Notes: generated from the letters alone by a model not told the origin. Positions 28,697 to 37,674 are shown, counted from the stretch's first letter. The stretch: 62,153 bases of DNA from JALYRV01 sp036675475 (GCA_036675475.1 JAKFEY010000024.1:1-62153), one strand, 5' to 3'. A program made the numbers and translations.

Positions 28697-28700
28697 AAAC

Positions 28701-29840
28701 GTGGATTTGAACCTGAGCGACGAGCAGCGCGCGTTTCTCGACCGCGTGTCGGTGTTTGCGCGCGAGGCGGTGGCGCCGCGCGCCTCGGAGATTGACGAGT
28801 CGGATGTCTTCCCGCGCGACCTGGTGCAGCAGGCGGCCGGTCTCGGACTCTCGGCCGTGGCGCTGCCGGCCGAGTGGGGCGGCGCGGGCCGCGACATGGT
28901 GACGTACGCGCACGCGCTCGAAACCGTGGGTGGCGCCAGCGCGACGCTGGCGGTGATTCTCAGCGTCAACAACTCGCTCGTCACGTCCGTGCTGGCCCGG
29001 TGGGGCAGCGCCGCGCAGAAGGAGCGCTGGCTGCGCGCGCTGGCCGGCGGCGCCAGCATCGGGGGCTTCGCGCTGTCGGAAGAAGACGCGGGCTCGGACG
29101 CCGGCAATCAGCAGACCGTGGCCACGCTCGACGACCGCGGCTACGTGCTCAACGGCCGCAAGGTGTGGGTGGCCAATGCCGAAGCCGCCGACCTCTTCAT
29201 CGTCTTTGCCGCCACCCAGCCGGGCGCGCGCGGGCGCGGCATCAGCGCGTTCATCGTGCCGGCCGACTCGCCCGGACTGTCGCTCGAAAAGATGGGGGAG
29301 TCGCTCGGCGTACGCGGCCTGGGTTGCCGCGATGTGGTGCTGAAAGACGTCCGCGTCGAGGCCGACGGCCTGCTCGGCGAGGCGGGACACGGCTTCCGCA
29401 TCGCCATGACCGCGCTCGAAGGCGGACGCGTAGGCATTGCGGCACAGGCGCTGGGTGTGGGGCGCGCCGCGCTCGCCGAGGCGCTCGCGTACGCGAAGTC
29501 GCGCGAGGCGTTCGGCCAGCCGATTGCGAACTATCAGGCCATCCAGTTCATGCTCGCCGACACGGCCACCGAGCTCGATGCCGCGCGCATGCTGACGCTC
29601 AAGGCCGCCGATGCCTGCGACCGGCAGTCGTCCGCGGCCGTCGAAGCCGCAATGGCCAAGCTGATGGCGTCGGAAGCCGCGCACCGCGCCGCCGATCGCG
29701 CGCTGCAGGTCTTCGCGTCAGCCGGCTACCGCCGCGGCACCACCGTGGAGCGCCTGTTCCGCGACGTGCGCGCCACCGAGATCTACCAGGGCACGTCGGA
29801 AGTGCAGCGGATGATCATCGCGGAGGAAGTGCTGCGGTGA
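28701..29840 (+). CDS. Acyl-CoA dehydrogenase
   Basis: A 379-residue FAD-dependent dehydrogenase. Domain order is N-terminal helices, a middle beta domain (FALSEEDAGSDAGN; KVWVANAEAADLFIV) and a C-terminal helical domain with the RDVRATEIYQGTSEVQR block, whose Glu is the likely catalytic base as in short-chain enzymes. It introduces the alpha-beta double bond in acyl-CoAs; chain-length preference is unknown. The start is GTG with a TAAGAT box seven bases upstream and no Shine-Dalgarno. A second, different paralogue is convergent downstream. Confidence 0.94.
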   Translation: MDLNLSDEQRAFLDRVSVFAREAVAPRASEIDESDVFPRDLVQQAAGLGLSAVALPAEWGGAGRDMVTYAHALETVGGASATLAVILSVNNSLVTSVLARWGSAAQKERWLRALAGGASIGGFALSEEDAGSDAGNQQTVATLDDRGYVLNGRKVWVANAEAADLFIVFAATQPGARGRGISAFIVPADSPGLSLEKMGESLGVRGLGCRDVVLKDVRVEADGLLGEAGHGFRIAMTALEGGRVGIAAQALGVGRAALAEALAYAKSREAFGQPIANYQAIQFMLADTATELDAARMLTLKAADACDRQSSAAVEAAMAKLMASEAAHRAADRALQVFASAGYRRGTTVERLFRDVRATEIYQGTSEVQRMIIAEEVLR

Positions 29841-29855
29841 CGCAGGCCTCTGGCC

Positions 29856-31019
29856 TCATCCAATGATGTTTTTGGCAATCGTCTGCAGCTGCAGGTTCGA
29901 CGTGCCTTCGTAGATCTGGCCGATCTTCGCGTCGCGATAGAGCTTCTCGACCGGATATTCCTTCACGAAGCCGTTGCCGCCGAACAGGTTCACCGCGAGC
30001 GAGGCGGTGCGCTCGGCGCACTCCGATGACACGAGCTTGCAGATGGCTGCTTCGGTGAGGAACGGCTTGCCGGCGTCGCGCAGGCGCGCGGCGTTATAGA
30101 CGGTCAGCGTCGCGCATTCGATGTCGGCCGCGGCGCGCGCCAGCTGGTGTTGCACCGCCTGGAACTCCGCAATCGCCTTGCCGAACTGCTTGCGCTCCTT
30201 CGTGTACTTGATGGTGTGCTCGAGCGCGCCCTTGGCCAGGCCAATCATCTGCGCGCCGATGCCGATGCGCCCTTCGTTGAGCGTCTCGATGGCCGTCTTG
30301 TACCCCTTGCCGACCTCGCCAAGCACGTTGGCCTTCGCGACGCGGCAGTCGTCGAAAATCAGCTCGCACGTGCTGCTCGCACGGATGCCGAGCTTGTCTT
30401 CCTTCTTGCCGACGGTGAAGCCCTTCGTGCCGCGCTCGACCACGAACGCCGTGATGCCGCGATAGCCGGCATCCGGGTTGACGTTGGCGAAGACCAGGAA
30501 GATGTCAGCCTCGTTGCCGTTGGTGATCCAGAGCTTGCGGCCGCTGATCGACCACTCGCCGTCCTTCTCGACCGCGCGCGCGGCCAGCGCGAACGCGTCG
30601 CTGCCCGATCCGGCTTCCGACAGGGCGTAGGCGCCCACGGTGTCGGCGGCGAGGCGCGGGAGGTAGCGCTGCTTGATCTCGTCGTTGCCCCAGCGCAGGA
30701 AGGCGTTGATCACCAGCGTGTTCTGCACGTCCACGAGCACGCCGATCGACGGGTCGACGCGCGACAGCTCCTCGACCGCCAGCACCGAATGGAAGAACGT
30801 GCCACCGGCGCCGCCGTACGACTCGGGCACCTCGATGCCCATGACGCCCAGATCGAACAGCCGGGTGACGAGGTCTTTCGGGATCTTCGCGTGCTCATCC
30901 ATTTCGCGCACGAGCGGGCGCACCTGCGCCTCGGCAAACTCGCGGATGCTGTCGCGCAGGATGCGCTCGTCTTCACTCAGATCGGTCAGGGCAGGGTTCG
31001 CAAGCACGTTCAAACTCAT
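29856..31019 (-). CDS. Acyl-CoA dehydrogenase (short/branched-chain type)
   Basis: A 387-residue paralogue with all family blocks: YALSEAGSGSDAFA, KLWITNGNEADIFLVFA, NEGRIGIGAQMIGLA and the C-terminal RDAKIGQIYEGTSNLQLQ, carrying the catalytic Glu before YEGTS. It resembles short/branched-chain enzymes (GTKGFTVGKKEDKLGIRASST). It is convergent with the other dehydrogenase, 15 bases apart. TAGAAT lies six bases before the ATG without a Shine-Dalgarno, suggesting a leaderless mRNA. Together with the mutase it points to branched-chain amino acid or fatty acid breakdown. Confidence 0.95.
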   Translation of the reverse strand: MSLNVLANPALTDLSEDERILRDSIREFAEAQVRPLVREMDEHAKIPKDLVTRLFDLGVMGIEVPESYGGAGGTFFHSVLAVEELSRVDPSIGVLVDVQNTLVINAFLRWGNDEIKQRYLPRLAADTVGAYALSEAGSGSDAFALAARAVEKDGEWSISGRKLWITNGNEADIFLVFANVNPDAGYRGITAFVVERGTKGFTVGKKEDKLGIRASSTCELIFDDCRVAKANVLGEVGKGYKTAIETLNEGRIGIGAQMIGLAKGALEHTIKYTKERKQFGKAIAEFQAVQHQLARAAADIECATLTVYNAARLRDAGKPFLTEAAICKLVSSECAERTASLAVNLFGGNGFVKEYPVEKLYRDAKIGQIYEGTSNLQLQTIAKNIIG

Positions 31020-31031
31020 CCGAAAATTCTA

Positions 31032-31387
31032 TTGCATGTGAGCTCGAGCTAGCCGCCCCACTCGCGGGGAAGTGTTCGCGCGTACCGCCGGCGGCAGCAC
31101 CTGCGTCGCCCTCCACTCGCCAGGCCGGAAAAACGACGCTCCGGGCTATCGATGCCTGCAAGGCGTGGGACCCCCAGCCCCACGCTTGGCACTGCCCTGC
31201 GCGCCGTTTTACGTGTTCCCCGGCTCGCGGAGGGCGCTGTCCGGTGTTCCTCACCGACGCCGTCAAAAGGACGCGGACAGCTCCAGCGGGGCTCGACTCG
31301 CCTCGGCGGCGATGAGGAACACCGGACGCCGCCCGAAGCGTCAGCACACGGGCCAGAGGGCTTCCCGTGGCGTCTAAGGCTCCAAGG
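31032..31387. other. Long intergenic region between the divergent dehydrogenase and VWA genes
   Basis: About 355 bases without a supported gene. Several short frames cross it on both strands but have no recognisable family. The region is GC-rich and contains an imperfect palindrome at 31239-31327. It may be the remnant of a small mobile element. Confidence 0.5.
31239..31327. repeat. Long imperfect palindrome, MITE-like
   Basis: Terminal arms GTCCGGTGTTCCTCA (31239-31253) and TGAGGAACACCGGAC (31313-31327) are perfect 15-bp complements, and the next eight bases pair in six of eight positions. About 44-60 bases lie between. Size and structure resemble a miniature inverted-repeat element. No second copy was seen in the window and no clear target duplication could be defined. 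Confidence 0.55.
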
Positions 31388-31399
31388 TATTATCGAATG

Positions 31400-33436
31400 A
31401 TGAAGCGACTGCTTGCGGCAGGGCTCTCGGCGGCGCTCGCGGCGCTGGGCGCCGCGGCCCCGGTCGCCCAGGCTCCGCCCCCGGCTGCGCAGCAGCAACA
31501 GCCTCCGCAACAGCAGCAGCCCACGATCCGATCGGGCGTCAACTTCATCCGCGTCGACGTGCTCGTCACCGACCGGAAAACGGGCAAGCCGGTCACCGAC
31601 CTCAAGCCCGAGGATTTCGAGGTCGTCGAAGACGACACGCCGCAAACCGTCGAAACCTTCCGCCTGATCGACATGGACGTGCCGGTCGTTGGCGAAATGG
31701 CCGATGCCGCCCCCATCCGCTCGCTCGATCAGCAGGAGCGCGAAATGGCGCGCGACGATGTGCGCGTGATCGCGATCATGCTCGACGACTATCACGTGCG
31801 CCGCGGCAACGACATGGCGATTCGCGAAAAGCTCGCGAGCTTCGTCATGCAGCTCAACTCGCGCGATCTCGTGGCCGTCCTCTATCCGCTCACGCCGGCC
31901 ACCGACCTCGTTTTCACGCGCAATCATGAATCGGTGGCCAACGCGCTGATGAAATTCGAGGGGCGCAAGTGGGATTACACCCCGCGCAACATGTACGAGG
32001 AGCGCTATGCCTCGTACCCCGCCCAGGCCGTGGAATACATCCGCGCGCAGGTGTCGCTGTCGGCGCTGCGCGCGCTGTCGATTCATCTGGGCACGCTGCG
32101 CGAGGGCCGCAAGACGGTGCTGTTCGTGAGCGAAGGGCTCACGTACAACGTGTCGCCGACCATCACCAACCCGAACGATCCGCGCGCGCCCGTCTTCCGG
32201 CCGCCGGACCAGGGCATGGGCGGCATGGGCCAGTCGTCGCAGGACTTCTTCAAGGAGGTCGACATGCTGACCGACCTGAAGTACGTCTTCGACGCCGCCA
32301 ACCGCGCGAACACGAGCATCTACACGATCGATCCGCGCGGCCTCGCGCCGTTCGAGTACGACATCAACCAGGGCGTCAGCATGGAGCGCGATCGCGAGCA
32401 CCTGCGCCAGACCGCCGACTCGCTGAAGATCGTCGCCGAGGAAACCGGCGGCCGCGCCATCGTCGGCCGCAACGACTTCCTCGGCGGCCTGCGTCAGATG
32501 CTGCAGGACTCGAGCAGCTACTACCTGCTCGGCTACAACTCGACGCTCGCGCGCACCGACGGCAAGTTCCACGCGATCAAGGTGCGCGTGAAACGGCCGG
32601 GCGTGGACGTGCGCGCGCGCAAGGGGTACTGGGCGCTGTCGGCCGAAGACGCGAAGCGCGCCGAAGCCGGGCCTGACGCGGCGAAGGCGGGGCCGCCGCC
32701 CGAAATCAATGAGGCGCTGTCGGCGCTGGCCGCGCCCGCGCGCGGGCGCCCCGCACTGATGTGGATTGGCACGGGCCGCGGCGCCGACGGCAAGACGCAG
32801 GTGTCGCTCGTGTGGGAAGCGTCGCCGGAGGGCGCGCGCTCGGGGCAGGGTCAGGCCGCGCGCGTCAGCGTGACGGCCGGCAGCGCCGGCGGCGAGCTGT
32901 TCTATCGCGGCAAGGGCGAACCGGATCCCGACGCGGCCGGACGTCCACGCGGGGGCACCGTCACCTTCGCCGCGCCGCCCGGCCCGCTCGATCTCCGCAT
33001 CGTCGTCGAAGGCGCGGGCGGCGAGGTGCTCGACACGATCGTGAGGCCGCTTACCGTGCCGGACTACAACGCCGCGGGCGTGAGCATCGGCACGCCGCGC
33101 CTGTTCCGCGCCCGCACGGCGCGCGACATTGCCACCCTCAAAGCAGACGCGACCGTGAGGCCCGTGGCGGCGCGCGAGTTCTCGAGAACCGAGCGGCTGC
33201 TCGTGCGCTTCACGGCCTGGGGGCCGGGCGGCGCGGCGCCGCTGGTGAAAGCCCGGCTGCTCAACATGCGCGGCGAGTTCGTGGCCGATCTGCCAGCGGC
33301 CGCGCCCGGGCCCGACGGCTCGTTCGAGCTCGAGGTGCCGCTCTCTCCGTACGCTCCCAACGACTATCTGATCGAGCTCAGCGCGGGCGACGGCGCCGAC
33401 GCCGTGCGCGTGCTCAGCGCGCTCCGGATTTCGTAG
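31400..33436 (+). CDS. VWA domain-containing protein, acidobacterial VWFA-related type
   Basis: A 678-residue exported protein with a signal peptide (MKRLLAAGLSAALAALGAAAP) and a Pro/Gln-rich linker. The VWFA-related domain begins at VNFIRVDVLVTDRKTGKPV with DLKPEDFEVVEDD and includes RDDVRVIAIMLDDYHV; a less conserved C-terminal half follows. Proteins of this layout are especially numerous in Acidobacteriota and their function is unknown. Two ATGs are adjacent (31397, 31400). The second follows TATTAT by six bases, consistent with a leaderless start. The 3' end overlaps the antisense PIN gene by 23 bases. Confidence 0.9.
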   Translation: MKRLLAAGLSAALAALGAAAPVAQAPPPAAQQQQPPQQQQPTIRSGVNFIRVDVLVTDRKTGKPVTDLKPEDFEVVEDDTPQTVETFRLIDMDVPVVGEMADAAPIRSLDQQEREMARDDVRVIAIMLDDYHVRRGNDMAIREKLASFVMQLNSRDLVAVLYPLTPATDLVFTRNHESVANALMKFEGRKWDYTPRNMYEERYASYPAQAVEYIRAQVSLSALRALSIHLGTLREGRKTVLFVSEGLTYNVSPTITNPNDPRAPVFRPPDQGMGGMGQSSQDFFKEVDMLTDLKYVFDAANRANTSIYTIDPRGLAPFEYDINQGVSMERDREHLRQTADSLKIVAEETGGRAIVGRNDFLGGLRQMLQDSSSYYLLGYNSTLARTDGKFHAIKVRVKRPGVDVRARKGYWALSAEDAKRAEAGPDAAKAGPPPEINEALSALAAPARGRPALMWIGTGRGADGKTQVSLVWEASPEGARSGQGQAARVSVTAGSAGGELFYRGKGEPDPDAAGRPRGGTVTFAAPPGPLDLRIVVEGAGGEVLDTIVRPLTVPDYNAAGVSIGTPRLFRARTARDIATLKADATVRPVAAREFSRTERLLVRFTAWGPGGAAPLVKARLLNMRGEFVADLPAAAPGPDGSFELEVPLSPYAPNDYLIELSAGDGADAVRVLSALRIS

Positions 33437-33881
33437 CCAGGAATTCTGCCGGCGTCTCGACCTTCAATCCGTAGCGCAGCGCGGTCAGGAAATGACGGCG
33501 GTTGTCGGTGACGATGACGGCCGCGCCGGCGGCGCGCGCGATTTCCGCGATGTGCGCGTCGTGGATGCGCCCGCCGCCGATCGCTTCCTTGGCGGCGTGT
33601 TCGATGAGCGGCCGGCGGTCCGCCTCCGGAAGGTCCGCGACGGCGAGCCGCGCAAAGATCTCTTCCTGCAGCAGGCGCGCCGCGTCGGCCGGCGTGAGGC
33701 GGAACTCCGCGGGCAGGCGTGTCGCGACGGAGTAGAACTCGAGGCAACAGTGCCACGCTGTGCCGGCATCGCGCACGTGCTGATCCGCCACGGCGGCCAT
33801 CACCCGCTGCGCGTGCGCACTTTGCGGGCCGAAATCGATCAGGCCGCCGACCAGCACGCTCGTGTCGAGGAAGACCTTCAC
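33414..33881 (-). CDS. PIN domain ribonuclease, VapC-type toxin
   Basis: A 155-residue PIN-fold nuclease. Acidic metal ligands are visible in VFLDTSVLVGG (Asp6), the CCLEFYSVATR Glu near 49, IHDAHIAEIA and VTDNRRHF. Such toxins cut tRNA or rRNA to stop growth. The ATG overlaps the stop of the AbrB-type antitoxin gene (ATGA), the standard VapBC layout. Its last 23 bases are antisense to the 3' end of the VWA gene. Calling it a toxin rests on the pairing; the target is unknown. Confidence 0.88.
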   Translation of the reverse strand: MKVFLDTSVLVGGLIDFGPQSAHAQRVMAAVADQHVRDAGTAWHCCLEFYSVATRLPAEFRLTPADAARLLQEEIFARLAVADLPEADRRPLIEHAAKEAIGGGRIHDAHIAEIARAAGAAVIVTDNRRHFLTALRYGLKVETPAEFLATKSGAR

Positions 33882-34135
33882 GGCCAGCGGTTCCGTTCTT
33901 CCTCGATCAGCGCCGCGACGTCCACGTGGGGCGGCGTGTCGTCGCCGCTCGCGGCCGGCTTGGCGACGAGCCGCCGGCCCACGCGCACCAGGCGCGGTCC
34001 GGGCGCCGCGCGTTCGAGGCGCACGCCGGTTTCATCGACAGTCACTGTGAGTGTGGCGCCGGCGGTCAGGCCGGCCCGCTCCCGGATCGCGGCCGGAATC
34101 ACCACGCGACCTGCCTTGTCGATGGTAGTCTTCAT
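33878..34135 (-). CDS. AbrB/MazE-fold antitoxin (VapB-type)
   Basis: An 85-residue protein whose first 45 residues form a swapped-hairpin AbrB DNA-binding domain (KTTIDKAGRVVIPAAIRERAG). The C-terminal acidic/aromatic tail (HVDVAALIEEERNRWP) should wrap the toxin. It is the first gene of the pair, as usual for autoregulated modules. The upstream minus-strand sequence GGTAGAATCAAGGC contains TAGAAT seven bases before the ATG, a plausible -10 box for a leaderless transcript. Confidence 0.88.
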   Translation of the reverse strand: MKTTIDKAGRVVIPAAIRERAGLTAGATLTVTVDETGVRLERAAPGPRLVRVGRRLVAKPAASGDDTPPHVDVAALIEEERNRWP

Positions 34136-34160
34136 GCCTTGATTCTACCATCGCAACGGC

Positions 34161-34203
34161 TTCTCTTTCTTTAGTCTTCCGTCTTCAGTCTTTAGTCTTT
34201 ATC
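34161..34203. repeat. Single array of degenerate words (GTCTTCAGTCTTTA)
   Basis: About six 7-base words such as TTAGTCTTCCGTCTTCAGTC lie between the antitoxin gene and the TauE/SafE gene. The word matches that at 23157-23192. The array ends in TATCAT, which may act as a -10 box for the next gene (ATG nine bases later). Confidence 0.6.
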
Positions 34204-34214
34204 ATCCCCGGACA

Positions 34215-35126
34215 ATGACAGAACCCGTGTATCTGCTGCTTGGGGCGTTAGCTGTGTTCGCCCTCGTTTACATCGCCGGCTGGGCCATTCTGGCCAGGCG
34301 GGCCGCCACCGAGCCGACGCCGCCCGAGGCGCAGCCGGGCGGCACCAGCGTGCTGCATGTGCTGACGGGGTTCGTCACGAACTTCTTCGACGCGCTCGGC
34401 ATCGGCTCGTTCGCGACGACGACCGCCATCTTCCGGTTCTTCAAGTCGGTGCCCGACCGCGTGCTGCCCGGCACGCTCAACGTCGGCCACACCCTGCCGA
34501 CCGTGGCGCAGGCCTTCATCTTCGTGGCGCTCATCACCGTCGACATGAAGACGCTGGTGCTGATGATTGCGGCCGCCGTGGCGGGCGCGTGGATCGGCGC
34601 CGGCATCGTGGCGAGCTGGTCGCGGCGGCGCGTGCAGTGGGGCATGGGCATCGCGCTGCTCGTGGCCGCGATGCTCTTCACCGCCACCAACATGGGCTGG
34701 ATGCCGGGCGGCACCGAGGGCACGTTCGCGCTGACCGGCGTAAAGCTCTACATCGGCCTTGCCGGCAATTTCTTCCTCGGCGCGCTGATGTCGCTTGGCA
34801 TCGGCCTCTATGCGCCCTGCATGATCATGGTGGCGCTGCTCGGCATGAACCCGACGGCCGCGTTTCCGATCATGATGGGATCGTGCGCGTTCCTCATGCC
34901 GGTGGCCAGCCTGCGCTTCATCAAGGAGAAGAGCTACGCCTTCAAGGCGGCGCTCGGACTCGCGATCGGCGGCATCTTCGGCTCGCTCATCGCCGGCCTC
35001 GTCGTGAAGTCGCTCGAGCTGGCGACGGTCCGCCTGGTGGTCACCTTCGTCGTCCTCTACGCCGCCGCGACGCTGCTGCACGCGGCGATGAAGGGGCAGC
35101 CGGAACCCGCTAAAGCGGCCGTGTGA
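34215..35126 (+). CDS. TauE/SafE family (TSUP) membrane transporter
   Basis: A 303-residue protein with about eight helices. TSUP-like features are the N-terminal TGFVTNFFDALGIGSFATTT and the repeat-related LAGNFFLGALMSLGIGLYAP in the second half, where both pseudo-repeats carry N-F and G-G positions. Members export sulfite, sulfoacetate or other small anions; the substrate is not determinable. Its TGA overlaps the GTG of the DUF418 gene (GTGA), so the two membrane proteins form a coupled pair. Confidence 0.85.
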   Translation: MTEPVYLLLGALAVFALVYIAGWAILARRAATEPTPPEAQPGGTSVLHVLTGFVTNFFDALGIGSFATTTAIFRFFKSVPDRVLPGTLNVGHTLPTVAQAFIFVALITVDMKTLVLMIAAAVAGAWIGAGIVASWSRRRVQWGMGIALLVAAMLFTATNMGWMPGGTEGTFALTGVKLYIGLAGNFFLGALMSLGIGLYAPCMIMVALLGMNPTAAFPIMMGSCAFLMPVASLRFIKEKSYAFKAALGLAIGGIFGSLIAGLVVKSLELATVRLVVTFVVLYAAATLLHAAMKGQPEPAKAAV

Positions 35127-36355
35127 CCCCCGCCCCCGTACGCGACGCGGATCGCATCGTCTCGATGGACGTGCTGAGGGGCTTCGTGCTCCTCGGCATC
35201 CTCGTGATGAACATTCAGTCGTTCGCGATGCCGATCGCGGCCTACATGAATCCGACGGCGTACGGGGACCTCACGGGTGCGAACCTGTGGGTGTGGATCG
35301 TCAGTCATCTGTTCTTCGATCAGAAGTTCATGACGATCTTCTCGATGCTGTTCGGCGCGGGCATCCTGCTGATGACCGCGCGCGCCGGCGACGACGCCTG
35401 GCACATCCATCGGCGCCGCATGGGATGGCTGGTCCTCTTCGGGCTGCTGCACGCGCACCTGTTCTGGTACGGCGACATCCTCTATTCCTACGCCATGGCG
35501 GGCCTTGCGGCCTATCTGTTCCGCGACAAGGCGCCGCGTTCGCTGATCGCCATCGGTGCCGTCATGATCTTCGTCGGGTTCCTGCTGCCGGTGGCGATGG
35601 CGCTGGCGATGCCGCAGGAGGTGATCGCCGACATCCGCGACAACGACTGGCAGCCGACCGCCGACGTCATCGCCGCGGAACTGGCGGCGTATCGCGGCGG
35701 CTTCCTCGATCAGGCCGCGCACCGCTCGCCGGAAGCCTTGCTGTTCCAGACGATGTACTTCTTCCTCTTCACGATCTGGAAAGTGCTCGGGCTCATGCTG
35801 ATTGGCATGGCGCTCTTGAAGCTGGATGTCTTTACCGCGCGGCGCGCGCCCGCCACCTACCTGCGGCTGGCCGCGGCCGGCTTCGGCATCGGCCTGCCGG
35901 TCGTGGCCTTCGGCCTGTGGCAGAACTTCAGGCACGGCTGGTCGGTGGAGTACTCGATGTTCTTCGGCACGCAGTACAACTACTGGGGCAGCGCGTTCGT
36001 GTCGCTGGGATACGTCGGCGTCTTCATGGCGCTGGTCAGCGCCGGCGTGCTGCGGGGCCTGCTGTCACGCCTGGCCGCCGTCGGCCGGACGGCCTTCAGC
36101 AACTACATCTTCCAGACGCTGGCCGCGACGACGATTTTCTACGGCCACGGGCTGGGCTTGTTTGGATCGGTGGAGCGGACGGGGCAGATCGCGATCGTGG
36201 TCGCGATCTGGATCGTGCAGCTGGTCGTCTCGCCGCTCTGGCTGCGGCGCTTTCAGTTCGGGCCGTTGGAGTGGGTCTGGAGGAGTCTGACCTACGGTGA
36301 GAAGCAGCCTTTTGCCAAAGCCGCAAGCCTGAAGCCGAAAGCCCAAAGTGGCTGA
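35123..36355 (+). CDS. DUF418 family (YeiB-like) membrane protein
   Basis: A 410-residue protein with about ten helices. It has the DUF418 N-terminus RIVSMDVLRGFVLLGILVMN, the FDQKFMTIFSMLFGAG block and the C-terminal DUF418 part (GRTAFSNYIFQTLAATTIFY...PLEWVWRSLTYG). Function is unknown; the N-terminal half is related to acyltransferase-3-like membrane enzymes. The GTG start overlaps the previous stop. The last dozen residues (AKAASLKPKAQSG) are encoded by the left arm of a facing word array. Confidence 0.9.
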   Translation: MTPAPVRDADRIVSMDVLRGFVLLGILVMNIQSFAMPIAAYMNPTAYGDLTGANLWVWIVSHLFFDQKFMTIFSMLFGAGILLMTARAGDDAWHIHRRRMGWLVLFGLLHAHLFWYGDILYSYAMAGLAAYLFRDKAPRSLIAIGAVMIFVGFLLPVAMALAMPQEVIADIRDNDWQPTADVIAAELAAYRGGFLDQAAHRSPEALLFQTMYFFLFTIWKVLGLMLIGMALLKLDVFTARRAPATYLRLAAAGFGIGLPVVAFGLWQNFRHGWSVEYSMFFGTQYNYWGSAFVSLGYVGVFMALVSAGVLRGLLSRLAAVGRTAFSNYIFQTLAATTIFYGHGLGLFGSVERTGQIAIVVAIWIVQLVVSPLWLRRFQFGPLEWVWRSLTYGEKQPFAKAASLKPKAQSG

Positions 36356-36400
36356 GCTTCGCAGCTTCACTTTGGGCTTCAGGCTTACGGCTTCAGGCTT
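36319..36400. repeat. Facing word arrays between convergent genes (AAGCCTGAAGCC / GGCTTCAGGCTT)
   Basis: The inner arms AAGCCCAAAGTG (36339-36350) and CACTTTGGGCTT (36368-36379) are perfect 12-bp complements. Outer words CAAGCCTGAAGCCG pair with CGGCTTCAGGCTT after an 8-base insertion. The structure lies between convergent DUF418 and gdhA genes and could serve as a bidirectional terminator, though without strong T-tracts. It encodes the DUF418 C-terminus. Confidence 0.7.
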
Positions 36401-36406
36401 TAAGCG

Positions 36407-37654
36407 TTACGCGTACATCCCGCGCATCTTCGTGACCGTCGCGACCTTGCTGATGGCGACGATGTAGGCGGCGGTGCGCATGTCGGTCTTGTACTTGTCG
36501 GCCATGGCAAACACGGCCTCGAAGGCGTCGACCATCTTCTTCTCGAGCCGCGCGTTGACTTCCTCTTCGGTCCAGAAGTAGCCGTGGCGGTCCTGCACCC
36601 ACTCGAAGTACGACGTCGTAACGCCGCCGGCATTCGCGAGGATGTCGGGGATCACGAACACGCCGCGCGCGTGCAGCGCCTGATGCGCTTCGGGCGTGGT
36701 GGGGCCGTTGGCGCCCTCGGCGATGATCTTCGCCTTGATCTCGCCGGCGTTGGCGGCGGTGATCTGGTTCTCGAGGGCCGCGGGCACGAGGATGTCGACG
36801 TCGAGGCCGAAAATCTTCGAGCCGTCGAGCGCCTCGGCGCCGGGGAAGCCGGCCACCGTCTTGTGCTGCTGCGTGTAGGCGATGAGCTTCTTGATGTCGA
36901 GGCCCTTCGCGTTGTACACGCCGCCCTTCCAGTCGGCGATCGCCACGATTTTCGCGCCGATGTCGGCGAGCAGGTCGGCCGACACGGAGCCGACGTTGCC
37001 GAAGCCCTGCACCGCCACGGTGGCGCCCTTGATGTTGAGGCCGAGATGCCGCGCGGCCTCGCGCGTGGTGATCATCACGCCGCGTCCGGTGGCTTCACGC
37101 CGTCCGAGCGATCCGCCGAGCTCCACCGGCTTGCCGGTGACCACGCCGGTGATCGTCGTGCCCATGTGCATGCTGTACGTGTCCATGAACCACGCCATGA
37201 TCTGCTCGTTCGTGTTCACGTCCGGCGCCGGGATGTCCTTGTCGGGGCCGATCGAGTCGATGATCTCGGCCGCGTAGCGGCGCGTGAGCCGCTCGATTTC
37301 GCCGCGCGACATGCGCGTGGGGTCGCAGATGATGCCGCCCTTGCCGCCGCCGAACGGCACGCCCGCGACGGCGCACTTCCACGTCATCCAGGCCGCGAGG
37401 GCCGTGACCTCGTCGAGCGTGACGCCGGGGTGATAGCGGATGCCGCCCTTGGCGGGGCCGAGCGTGATGTTGTACTGCACGCGATAGCCGGTGAAGACCT
37501 CGATCTCGCCGTTGTCCATCTGGACGGGGCATGACACGCAGATCTGCCGCTTCGGATGCGTGAGGACTTTCCAGATGCCGGGATCGAGACCGAGGAGGCG
37601 CGCCGCTCCATCGAATTCCTGGAGCATGGCGTTGAAGATGCTGCCGGTTGACAT
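36407..37654 (-). CDS. Glu/Leu/Phe/Val dehydrogenase (glutamate dehydrogenase)
   Basis: A 415-residue hexameric-type dehydrogenase interconverting glutamate and 2-oxoglutarate plus ammonia. The substrate-binding and catalytic block GVPFGGGKGGIICDP stands near 100-115, with PAPDVNTNEQIMAWFMDTY further on, then a Rossmann domain (VAVQGFGNVGS). The sequence is closest to NAD-type GdhA/RocG-like proteins of about this length. An AGGAA site stands before the ATG. A leader hairpin lies upstream. Confidence 0.95.
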   Translation of the reverse strand: MSTGSIFNAMLQEFDGAARLLGLDPGIWKVLTHPKRQICVSCPVQMDNGEIEVFTGYRVQYNITLGPAKGGIRYHPGVTLDEVTALAAWMTWKCAVAGVPFGGGKGGIICDPTRMSRGEIERLTRRYAAEIIDSIGPDKDIPAPDVNTNEQIMAWFMDTYSMHMGTTITGVVTGKPVELGGSLGRREATGRGVMITTREAARHLGLNIKGATVAVQGFGNVGSVSADLLADIGAKIVAIADWKGGVYNAKGLDIKKLIAYTQQHKTVAGFPGAEALDGSKIFGLDVDILVPAALENQITAANAGEIKAKIIAEGANGPTTPEAHQALHARGVFVIPDILANAGGVTTSYFEWVQDRHGYFWTEEEVNARLEKKMVDAFEAVFAMADKYKTDMRTAAYIVAISKVATVTKMRGMYA

Positions 37655-37674
37655 GGTTGGTTCCTATGAAGACG

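Noticed and set aside
31049..31400. Short frames in the gap between the dehydrogenase and VWA genes
   Set aside because: Arg/Pro/Ser-rich translations without family signs; they run across the palindrome and differ in both strands equally.
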